Positions 1 through 7,684 of a DNA stretch of 64,000 bases are shown piece by piece. Both the position numbers and the translations under genes were made by a program. This DNA is from Paenibacillus gallinarum. GTDB taxonomy: Bacteria; Bacillota; Bacilli; Paenibacillales; Paenibacillaceae. The stretch is from the NCBI RefSeq assembly GCF_014836635.1, contig NZ_JACSQL010000001.1:434001-498000 (forward strand). Direction: 5' to 3'. The notes beneath the pieces are model-generated. The model was not told where the DNA came from. It was given only the letters and a program-made list of their open reading frames with translations, and did not search any database. Numbering within the stretch: the stretch's first letter is position 1; each line of letters begins with the position of its first letter.

Positions 1-1092
1 TTTCAGGACACTTTGATTTCTGCCGATGAGGCTTTTCCACTAAGACATCTCGATAATAGTAATTACGAGAACATTCTGGAACATTTGGACAGTGGAATCA
101 TGCTGTTTGATAGCGAAGGTTTTCTTACTTTTATTAATGTACAGATGGCGAAATTATTGGAGCTTCCAAGGCATCAGTTACTTGGATGTAACGTTCTACA
201 GTTAGTTCAACATCCTTATATCAGCCGGTTCAAAAAGAAGAAAATTCTCAGGATATATCGAGAGACCATCTTCCATCGTAAGCGCTATCATGAGCTGCTT
301 GATGAGTATGGGAAACATTGGCTGATAACGATTACCTATGGTGATCAGATGGATGGGAATTTCCTGCTAAGTGTAAAAGACGTATCGGATTTCAAACAGA
401 TAGAACAGACCGCTTATCAAAATGACAAGCTTGCGATGCTCGGTCAAATATCCGCTTCGATTGCGCATGAAATTCGAAACCCACTTACCGCTATTCGGGG
501 GTTTATTCAATTACTTCGTCCTCATTTACTTCAGTTGGGCAAGGATGAATATGCCAAAATTATTTTGACAGAAATTGACCGAGCTAACGATATTATTTAT
601 GAATTCTTGAACTCTTCTAAACCTTCAGCACCTCAGAAAACGGTCATTCCTATTCAATCGTTACTTAAAGAAGTGGTCCTGCTTACAGAGAGTGAAGGTT
701 TAATGAAAGGCTGTGAAATTCAGCTGAATAATGATTTGACGCCACTTTATGTCTCCATTGATGTAAAGCAGATCAAGCAAGTCATGCTGAACATGGTGAA
801 AAATGCGATGGACGCTATTGATCCTGTAGGAGAAGACTATTCTGGCATCATTCAGATTAATACTCACGAGGAGCAAAGTCATGTAGTCATCTCAATAAAT
901 GATAACGGACATGGGATGGATAACAACACGCTTGTTCGATTATTCGATCCATTTTTCACAACAAAAGAAACAGGGACGGGACTTGGTCTTTCTGTCAGTT
1001 ATCGTATTATAAAAAACCATGGTGGGACCATAGCTGTGCACAGTAAAGTAGGAGAAGGGACCAAGTTTAAAATTTCCCTTCCTCTTGTATAG
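1..1092 (+). CDS. PAS-domain sensor histidine kinase, sporulation-kinase type (5' end may lie outside the window)
   Basis: ATP-dependent histidine kinase resembling the Bacillus Kin sporulation kinases that feed the Spo0A phosphorelay. Counting from the TTG at 13, residues about 15-130 look like a PAS domain. The dimerisation/phosphoacceptor helix has SASIAHEIRNP with His152. The ATPase domain shows an N-box (NMVKNAMDAI, Asn264), G1 (DNGHGMD, 297-303), an F-box (LFDPFFTTKE) and G2 (GTGLGL). The reading frame is open to base 1, so the true start may be upstream and TTG 13 is only a possibility. No transmembrane segment is visible, so this part would be cytoplasmic. Its partner and signal cannot be told from the sequence. 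Confidence 0.85.
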   Translation, partial: FQDTLISADEAFPLRHLDNSNYENILEHLDSGIMLFDSEGFLTFINVQMAKLLELPRHQLLGCNVLQLVQHPYISRFKKKKILRIYRETIFHRKRYHELLDEYGKHWLITITYGDQMDGNFLLSVKDVSDFKQIEQTAYQNDKLAMLGQISASIAHEIRNPLTAIRGFIQLLRPHLLQLGKDEYAKIILTEIDRANDIIYEFLNSSKPSAPQKTVIPIQSLLKEVVLLTESEGLMKGCEIQLNNDLTPLYVSIDVKQIKQVMLNMVKNAMDAIDPVGEDYSGIIQINTHEEQSHVVISINDNGHGMDNNTLVRLFDPFFTTKETGTGLGLSVSYRIIKNHGGTIAVHSKVGEGTKFKISLPLV

Positions 1093-1127
1093 AATATTTT
1101 AAGCATTATGATCTTCGTCATTAAAAT

Positions 1128-1169
1128 AGGCCAGGAGCTACACGAGCTTCCGGCCTGTTTTGTTTTTTT
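1128..1169 (+). terminator. Intrinsic terminator after the histidine kinase
   Basis: Inverted repeat AGGCC-GGAGCT / AGCTTCC-GGCCT with a short loop, followed by a T-rich run. It ends the upstream kinase transcript before pepA. Confidence 0.85.
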
Positions 1170-1269
1170 ACGTGTGACGAAGGGTATATAAATGGAGTAG
1201 TATGGAATACATCCGTATATATAAACACATATATAAATATAGGCCTATACCGATTGGGAGATGAAGATA

Positions 1270-2796
1270 TTGACCTACAACGCATTAGAAGTCACATGGA
1301 AAACAGCGATTCCTGTAGAATCGCTTGAGGCACATGCCGTCATATGTTTGGTATCAGAAGCAGAGTGGATTACAGGACATTTTCCGGAATCATGGAAGCA
1401 AGCGATTACTTCGGTAAAAGAAAGAGGACTTTTTAATGGATCCGAAAATCAACTGTTCACCATCCCTGTAAAGCAGGGGAGTGCAGCTGCTACACTTGTT
1501 TTAGTAGGAACAGGGGAGCATCCAATGAGTGTGGATGAGCTCCGTAACCTCGCTGCAAAAGCAGCCAAAGCTTCACTGCAAGTCAGCGCAGATGAAGTCG
1601 TGTTCGCTATGCCTTCCTCGCTGATGTCCTATTCCGATACACTTGATATATCCAAAGTAGCACATGCTTTAACGGAAGGTTTTATTTTAGGAGCTTACCG
1701 AAGAAAAAACTATAAACAGCAGCAAAAAGCTTATATAGGTCCAAGTAAACTTACTTTTCATCAGGAAAAGATCACAGACCCTGATTTTCAAAAAGAATGG
1801 GAGAAAGGGATCGAGCGGGGTCAAGCTTATGCGGCAGGGACCAATTATGCCAGAGATCTAACCAATCTTCCAGGGAATATGCTCGTTCCTGAAGATCTTG
1901 CCAAAGCGGCAGAACAATTGGCTGAGAAACACGGTCTTGAGTATTCCAATCTGGACGAAAAGGAACTCGAGAAGAAAGGGATGGGCGGAGTACTCTCCGT
2001 AGGGAAAGGAAGTATTCATCCGCCAAAAATGATCGTGATCAAGTATCAAGGAAGAGAAACATGGGATGGCGACATTGTAGGACTTGTAGGAAAAGGGATT
2101 ACATTTGACACAGGCGGTATTTCTCTGAAACCACGTGTCGGTATGGAAGAGATGATTAGCGATATGGGCGGTGCGGCAACTGTGCTCGGCGCACTTGAGA
2201 CATTATCTATTCTCCGTCCGCAACTGAACGCACTGGTCGTCATTCCTACTGCTGAAAATATGCCTTCTGGCAGTGCATTCAAACCAGGTGATGTCATTAC
2301 AACACTTAGCGGCAGAACCGTTGAAATTTTAAATACAGATGCAGAAGGAAGAGTTGTACTTGCTGACGGTATGACCTACGCGAAGGAATTAGGTGCAACT
2401 AGCCTTATTGATGTAGCAACGTTAACCGGAGCTGTATTATCGGCACTTGGAGATGTTGCTACTGGTGCGGTATCGAATGATGAGACGTTCTTGAGTCGGT
2501 TTATTTCGGCTTCGAGACGAACCGGTGAAAGAGTATGGCCGCTTCCTGCATATCCTGAATTTCAAGAGATGTTGAGAAGTGATGTAGCAGACTTACGGAA
2601 CAGTACAGGACGAAATGCAGCTTCAAGTACCGCTGGTTTATTTATAGGGACCTTTGCTGACGGGATGCCTTGGATTCATCTTGATATTGCCGGAACTGCA
2701 TTTCTTTCGAAAGAGCGAGGTGTAAATCCGAAAGGAGGCACCGGTGTCATGGTACGGACAATTGTGGAGTGGATTACAAGCGTGGAACAAGAATAG
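1270..2796 (+). CDS. pepA: Leucyl aminopeptidase (cytosolic, peptidase family M17)
   Basis: Two-metal aminopeptidase that removes N-terminal residues from peptides in the cytoplasm. The M17 signature NTDAEGR is at about residues 355-361, and the metal/catalytic segment VGKGITFDTGG at about 272-282. The 508-aa length is normal for the family. The in-frame ATG at 1261 directly abuts the GGGAG at 1256-1260 with no spacing, whereas TTG 1270 lies 9 nt after it, so TTG 1270 is preferred and gives an N-terminus MTYNALEV. The gene stands alone between two intrinsic terminators. No signal peptide is seen. Confidence 0.93.
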   Translation: MTYNALEVTWKTAIPVESLEAHAVICLVSEAEWITGHFPESWKQAITSVKERGLFNGSENQLFTIPVKQGSAAATLVLVGTGEHPMSVDELRNLAAKAAKASLQVSADEVVFAMPSSLMSYSDTLDISKVAHALTEGFILGAYRRKNYKQQQKAYIGPSKLTFHQEKITDPDFQKEWEKGIERGQAYAAGTNYARDLTNLPGNMLVPEDLAKAAEQLAEKHGLEYSNLDEKELEKKGMGGVLSVGKGSIHPPKMIVIKYQGRETWDGDIVGLVGKGITFDTGGISLKPRVGMEEMISDMGGAATVLGALETLSILRPQLNALVVIPTAENMPSGSAFKPGDVITTLSGRTVEILNTDAEGRVVLADGMTYAKELGATSLIDVATLTGAVLSALGDVATGAVSNDETFLSRFISASRRTGERVWPLPAYPEFQEMLRSDVADLRNSTGRNAASSTAGLFIGTFADGMPWIHLDIAGTAFLSKERGVNPKGGTGVMVRTIVEWITSVEQE

Positions 2797-2813
2797 GATT
2801 TGTAACTATGATT

Positions 2814-2857
2814 AGGTATATGCCTTGGAGAAACCAGGGGGTATACCTTCTTTTTTT
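2814..2857 (+). terminator. Intrinsic terminator after pepA
   Basis: A near-perfect stem of about 15 bp (AGGTATATGCCTTGG pairing with CCAGGGGGTATACCT), loop AGAA, then a T-rich tail. Confidence 0.85.
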
Positions 2858-2946
2858 ACATAAAATGCATGTTTTCTATCAATGTGATAAAATACAACAC
2901 ATATATGAAAACGTTTCCTCATTACAAATACAAAGGTGGTTTTTCT

Positions 2947-3927
2947 GTGGTTGAGGCTGAAATCAAGGCAATTGCGAAAATGGCCCAAGAACTGAGGACA
3001 AGTATAGCGAAGTACATGATCGGAAAAGAAGAATCGGTAGATTTATTGCTGACCGCACTGATCGCTTCGGGCCATATTTTATTGGAAGATGTCCCGGGGA
3101 CAGGTAAGACGATGCTCGCTAAAACGGTAGCTGCTTCGATGGAATGTTCATTTCGGCGGATTCAGTTTACTCCAGATTTATTACCGTCGGATTTGACGGG
3201 AATCCATTTCTATAACCAGAAAGAGGGACAGTTTGAGTTTAGGCCCGGCCCATTATTTGCGAATATCGTATTAGCGGACGAGATTAATAGAGCAACGCCG
3301 AGAACACAATCCAGTTTGCTAGAGTGTATGGAGGAGCGGCAAATTAGTGTGGATGGACAAACACATCTACTATCCAAACCTTTTATCGTGATTGCAACGC
3401 AGAATCCAGTCGATAACCAGGGGACTTTTCCACTGCCAGAAGCACAAATGGATCGATTCATGTTAAAAATGAATTTGGGCTATCCATCCCAAGCCGAAGG
3501 CATTGAAATCTTGAAACGGACGATGGAAGGTGGTTTTCAGTCTTCAATAACCCCCGTTATCACTCAGGAGGATATGATTTCAGCCCAGCAATCCTTTAAG
3601 TCCGTTCAAGTCCAAGAAGATCTTCTCCAGTATATGATTGCTATAGCAGAGGCTACAAGACGTCATCCTGATATTGCCCTTGGCGTAAGCCCGAGAGGAA
3701 CTCAGGCACTGCTTAGAGCTACCCAAGCTCGGGCTGCCATAAGAAACAGGGACTACGTCCTGCCTGACGATATCAAAGCGCTCGCTCTGCCTGTTTTATC
3801 TCATAGACTTGTGCTCCACCAAAGATCAAGACAACAAGAAGGGAAGGCTGCTACGCTGCTTCAAAGTATCATTGAACAAATCCCTGTCCCAAGTGAAAAC
3901 ATGAGTTCAGATAGCAGTATAGGCTAG
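2947..3927 (+). CDS. MoxR-family AAA+ ATPase
   Basis: AAA+ ATPase of the MoxR type, thought to act as a chaperone for assembly of partner proteins encoded next to it. Walker A (EDVPGTGKTML) is at about residues 47-57, Walker B (IVLADEINRA) at about 107-116, and sensor 1 (ATQNP) at about 150. The open frame reaches back to 2869, but GTG 2947 has AAAGGTGG at 2932-2939 with 7-nt spacing, so the 326-aa product is preferred. It begins a three-gene operon with a DUF58 protein (3-nt gap) and a DUF4129 membrane protein, the same order as the Bacillus yeaC-yeaD-yebA group. Physiological role unknown. Confidence 0.9.
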   Translation: MVEAEIKAIAKMAQELRTSIAKYMIGKEESVDLLLTALIASGHILLEDVPGTGKTMLAKTVAASMECSFRRIQFTPDLLPSDLTGIHFYNQKEGQFEFRPGPLFANIVLADEINRATPRTQSSLLECMEERQISVDGQTHLLSKPFIVIATQNPVDNQGTFPLPEAQMDRFMLKMNLGYPSQAEGIEILKRTMEGGFQSSITPVITQEDMISAQQSFKSVQVQEDLLQYMIAIAEATRRHPDIALGVSPRGTQALLRATQARAAIRNRDYVLPDDIKALALPVLSHRLVLHQRSRQQEGKAATLLQSIIEQIPVPSENMSSDSSIG

Positions 3928-3930
3928 CTG

Positions 3931-5031
3931 ATGGATCTTTTATGGTTTATTGTTGTCGGTCTTTTGCTAATTTTGGTGGAGCAAGCGGTATTTGGAGTTC
4001 CTGTACTTAGGCGTGTTACGTATACGAGAGAGTTTGAAAAAGAACGCTGTTATGCAGGCGATCAGTTAGTTATGACGGAAAAGATTGCTAATGAAAAAAG
4101 ACTGCCTATTCCTTGGCTTCGCCTGGAAGCGATGATGCCTGCTTCCTTTTCTTTTCAAACAGGAGAAGAGATGGGGATCAGTAAAGGGAACATTTATCAA
4201 AATCATCAAAGTGTATTTACAATGAGACCCTTCACTAAAATTTCAAGAAGACACTTTGTAGTATGTCAAAATCGGGGTGTTTATCAGATGGAAACGGTCA
4301 CGATGACGGGGGGAGACCTTTTTAATATCTACTCTACAAGTCAAAAGTTACCCGTATCCATTGCTTTGATTGTGTACCCGGCAATCCTTTCGGACCATGA
4401 AATGCCTTCAAACTTTGAAGTATGGCAAGGAGAATTGGAAGTATCCAGGTGGATTGTGGAAGATCCCTTTTTAATCGTAGGGGTTCGGCCTTATGGGGGG
4501 AGCGATCCAATGAATCGTATTCACTGGAGTGCTACCGCAAGGACAGGCGATCTTCAAGTATTTAAGCAGGGCTATAGTTCTGACCCACAGACGATGATCC
4601 TATTTAATATACAAGAATCGGAAGAAATGTGGAGTGTAGTGACCAGACCAGAACTGGCAGAGCGAGGCTTGTCTTATGCGGCGACAGCAGTTAGTTATGC
4701 TGCTAGCAGGGGGCTTAAGGCAGGGTTTGCACACAATGCTTATTCGGAACAGACAGGTACAAGTGTTCGGATTGAGGCTGATTATGGCTCTGTTCATGCA
4801 GAGTATATTATGCAAACCATGGCTGAGGTTCAATTGAAGTGTCTTATGCCAATGGAACAAATGCTGCGGGATGAAGCTGATCGGCAAGAAGATGAGGAAC
4901 GGAAGTTGGATTATTTACTGATTACCGCCTATGTATCACAAGCGATGGAAACGCAGTTAGCCAGACTTCGAACCGCAGGTAACCGGATCACCGTCCTGTT
5001 CATAGAGGATAAGGAGGGGGCGAATGAATAA
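3931..5031 (+). CDS. DUF58 domain protein (MoxR partner)
   Basis: 366-aa protein with a hydrophobic N-terminal segment (residues about 2-22) and the DUF58 hallmark RPYGGSDPMNRIHWSATA at 186-203, which usually precedes a vWA-like fold. It follows the MoxR gene by 3 nt with only a weak Shine-Dalgarno sequence, suggesting translational coupling. It overlaps the next gene by 8 nt. DUF58 proteins regularly pair with MoxR ATPases and transglutaminase/DUF4129 membrane proteins, so these three probably form one membrane-associated complex. No enzymatic residues can be named. Confidence 0.88.
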   Translation: MDLLWFIVVGLLLILVEQAVFGVPVLRRVTYTREFEKERCYAGDQLVMTEKIANEKRLPIPWLRLEAMMPASFSFQTGEEMGISKGNIYQNHQSVFTMRPFTKISRRHFVVCQNRGVYQMETVTMTGGDLFNIYSTSQKLPVSIALIVYPAILSDHEMPSNFEVWQGELEVSRWIVEDPFLIVGVRPYGGSDPMNRIHWSATARTGDLQVFKQGYSSDPQTMILFNIQESEEMWSVVTRPELAERGLSYAATAVSYAASRGLKAGFAHNAYSEQTGTSVRIEADYGSVHAEYIMQTMAEVQLKCLMPMEQMLRDEADRQEDEERKLDYLLITAYVSQAMETQLARLRTAGNRITVLFIEDKEGANE

Positions 5032-6361
5032 GAATCAAACTTATGCTTTTCCTGTGCAAGCTATATTACAAGGCGCAACTGAACTAATCTATGGTTATGC
5101 CCTTATTGTAATTTTAGCTGTCTATGTTCTCGGAATTCCTCCTATATTTGTGTTCTGTATTTGTTTTATTACAATTAGTGCCGGTGTATTGGGCGGAAGA
5201 GCTCTGTGTAAAAAGAGTCCTACATTCGCTGTTATTACAGCTGTACTTGGTGGGATGTTAATTACCACTGCAGCATTAATGGCAGGATCAACGGGGAATC
5301 AACTTCTCTTCATCATAACAGGGGTTGTTCTTGGCGGAGCTGCAGGCTATCGGGGATTTTACTTGCAGAAGCATATCGAGCATTCGATTTTTATATCAGG
5401 GAAATATCGGTTATTTGGTCTGTTTTCTTTGGTGGTGCTTAGTTTTTTCGTAGGAAGATATTCTTCGCTTACGCCATACAGTGTGGGAGTTTATGTAAGC
5501 GGGCTGGTTAGTTTTATCTTGCTGCTCTGGAATCGTCATAGCGAGGAAATGCGCAAGGTTACACTTGATCCAAAGGGACATAGACCGCTCGTAAGAAGTT
5601 TTACGAGGATTAATCAATTGCGTACCTTGATCTTCATCACTATCGTTTTATTTGTCGGAGCATTTCAGCGCTTATCAGAAGTAGCTGCCTCTGTATGGAG
5701 TTGGTTTACTGCTTGGGTAAGAAATCTATTTAGCGGTGAGACACCGCAGGAGAATATCCCCAATTCTTCTGGAGTTACGGAGGCTCCTCCGCCCTTTCTG
5801 CCAAATGAGGAGAGAGTTCCGCAAGAACCATCGCCTATTTGGGAATTTTTGTTGAAAGCATTTGTTTTTTTGGCAGCTATCGCAATTCTAGGTTTTATAT
5901 TCTATAAGGTTTGGAAATTATTTTTGAAGTTCACTGAGTATCTAGATCATCGTAAAAAGAACCCAATGCCTGTAGTCCCGCCTAAAACGGCATATATAGA
6001 TGTTATTGAAACGATTGAGGAGAAACCGAAGAAGAAGAGCTGGCTTCGTTTCTTTCAGAGAGGATCTGTGCCTAATGATCCCGAGGAACGTATTCGATAT
6101 TATTATCGAGAGTACCTTTTAAGGTTCAAAGGACAGGGCCATGAGATCCCAGCATATCTAACTCCTTTTGAAGTGAAACAAGAGCTGGACAAGATAATGA
6201 CGAAAACCAAGACTGAAAGAACGAATAAAAAACAGAAGGGTGACATGGGAGCCGCTCCTGATGACCTATTCCCCTTATATAACGAAGTTAGGTACGGAAA
6301 GAGAAAGGTAAGTGAAGAAGCGATTCAACAAATAGATAGGGAATGGAAGAAAAATCAATAG
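5024..6361 (+). CDS. Polytopic membrane protein with C-terminal DUF4129, lacking a transglutaminase core
   Basis: 445-aa membrane protein. Hydrophobic segments lie at about residues 20-60, 65-105, 125-165, 200-220 and 275-300. The C-terminal cytoplasmic part carries the DUF4129-like stretch RIRYYYREYLLRFKGQG. In the equivalent Bacillus gene (yebA) a transglutaminase-like domain sits before this region. Here the stretch between membrane segments is only about 50 residues, and no cysteine occurs after about residue 62, so a Cys-His-Asp transglutaminase site is absent. It overlaps the DUF58 gene by 8 nt and ends the operon. Confidence 0.8.
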   Translation: MNKNQTYAFPVQAILQGATELIYGYALIVILAVYVLGIPPIFVFCICFITISAGVLGGRALCKKSPTFAVITAVLGGMLITTAALMAGSTGNQLLFIITGVVLGGAAGYRGFYLQKHIEHSIFISGKYRLFGLFSLVVLSFFVGRYSSLTPYSVGVYVSGLVSFILLLWNRHSEEMRKVTLDPKGHRPLVRSFTRINQLRTLIFITIVLFVGAFQRLSEVAASVWSWFTAWVRNLFSGETPQENIPNSSGVTEAPPPFLPNEERVPQEPSPIWEFLLKAFVFLAAIAILGFIFYKVWKLFLKFTEYLDHRKKNPMPVVPPKTAYIDVIETIEEKPKKKSWLRFFQRGSVPNDPEERIRYYYREYLLRFKGQGHEIPAYLTPFEVKQELDKIMTKTKTERTNKKQKGDMGAAPDDLFPLYNEVRYGKRKVSEEAIQQIDREWKKNQ

Positions 6362-6439
6362 GTAAACCTCCCCTTTACTTTTCCTTCTACGTTCAAGTAT
6401 CATGGTAGAAATAGATAAAGATGCCAAAGGAGCTTATGC

Positions 6440-7399
6440 ATGAAGACATTGACGAACACAAGCAAAATTGTAGATTGCACGATTCGAGACGGCGGTCTCG
6501 TAAACAATTGGGATTTCAGCGTTGAGTTTGTCCAAGGACTTTATGAAGGGCTGAATGAAGCAGGGGTAGAGTATATGGAGATTGGTTATAAAAACTCTCC
6601 CAAGTTACTTAAAGGAGCAGAAAAAGCAGGACCATGGCGCTTTTTGAATGATGATTTTCTGCGTAAAGTGATCCCGCAAAAAGGGAATACGAAATTATCT
6701 GCTCTGGTTGATATTGGCAGAGTAGACGAAGCTGATATTTTACCTCGTAGTGAAAGTATGCTGGACTTAATTCGTGTAGCTTGTTATATCAAAGATGTGG
6801 ACAAAGGTCTTGAACTTGCACAGACTTTCCATGACCGCGGTTACGAGACAACACTGAATATCATGGCTCTTTCTAACGTTATGGAGAACGAACTTTTAGA
6901 AGCTTTTGAAATGATTAATGAGAGTGTTGTAGATGTAGTATATATCGTAGACTCATACGGTAGCCTGGATCATAACGACATTAAATACCTTGTTGAAAAA
7001 TTCAAAAAGCATCTTCCAAATAAACGACTCGGTGTACATACACATAACAATATGCAGCTAGCTTTTTCGAATACACTGATTGCCTCTGAACTTGGTGTAG
7101 AGCTCCTTGATGCATCTGTATATGGAATGGGACGTGCGGCGGGCAATTGTCCGACGGAACTGCTTATTGCTCATCTGAAAGGAACCAAGTACAAATTGCG
7201 TCCGGTTCTAAGCGTACTGGAAAATTGGCTTGTGCCTTTGCGGGAAAAGGAAGAATGGGGTTATCTCCTTCCTTACATGGTTACAGGACATCTTGATGAA
7301 CATCCCCGTTCAGCAATGGCTCTTCGAGCTTCGGAAAGTAAAGATCAGGTCGTAGAATTCTATGACAAACTCACCACGCCTGAAGTTAATTTTGAATAA
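6440..7399 (+). CDS. HMGL-like / DRE-TIM metallolyase-family aldolase
   Basis: 319-aa TIM-barrel protein related to 4-hydroxy-2-oxovalerate aldolases and homocitrate/isopropylmalate synthases. Conserved features are the N-terminal metal/substrate loop DCTIRDGG (residues 12-19), the GVHTHNNMQ strand near residue 200 that supplies two metal-binding histidines, and DASVYGMGRAAGN. The start ATG has AAAGGAGC upstream. The gene is preceded by about 80 nt without a clear terminator and followed by a terminator. No neighbour reveals the substrate, so only a carbon-carbon lyase or synthase is claimed. Confidence 0.8.
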   Translation: MKTLTNTSKIVDCTIRDGGLVNNWDFSVEFVQGLYEGLNEAGVEYMEIGYKNSPKLLKGAEKAGPWRFLNDDFLRKVIPQKGNTKLSALVDIGRVDEADILPRSESMLDLIRVACYIKDVDKGLELAQTFHDRGYETTLNIMALSNVMENELLEAFEMINESVVDVVYIVDSYGSLDHNDIKYLVEKFKKHLPNKRLGVHTHNNMQLAFSNTLIASELGVELLDASVYGMGRAAGNCPTELLIAHLKGTKYKLRPVLSVLENWLVPLREKEEWGYLLPYMVTGHLDEHPRSAMALRASESKDQVVEFYDKLTTPEVNFE

Positions 7400-7433
7400 A
7401 CACTAACATTATAATACTTTGCTTGATGATAAG

Positions 7434-7470
7434 GACGCTCTATGTGAAATTCACATCGAGCGTTTTTTTG
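7434..7470 (+). terminator. Intrinsic terminator after the aldolase gene
   Basis: Stem CGCTC-TATGTG / CACAT-CGAGCG with an AAATT loop, followed by TTTTTTT. Confidence 0.88.
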
Positions 7471-7596
7471 TGTCCGTATTCCGAATTTAATGAAACTTTA
7501 GAACTATAGTATGCGTCGATATGCATATGTGTTCACAAAAAAAGATACACGATTTCCTCTAAAAATGGTATTATAGTCCAGTAAAGTGGGAGAATA

Positions 7597-7638
7597 ATGT
7601 TGAAATGTGTCATATTAGATCAAATATTGGGTAGCTAA
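7597..7638 (+). CDS. Possible 13-codon leader ORF upstream of the EAL gene
   Basis: ATG at 7597 follows TGGGAGA with good spacing and encodes M-L-K-C-V-I-L-D-Q-I-L-G-S before TAA. It lies 46 nt before the probable start of the EAL-domain gene in an otherwise featureless 7471-7684 stretch. It could be a regulatory leader peptide or a chance ORF; only the ribosome-binding site and position support it. Confidence 0.3.
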   Translation: MLKCVILDQILGS

Positions 7639-7684
7639 CTAAGTTGTTTTTTAGTATAGATGAATGGGAGGCATAGAAAATGTT

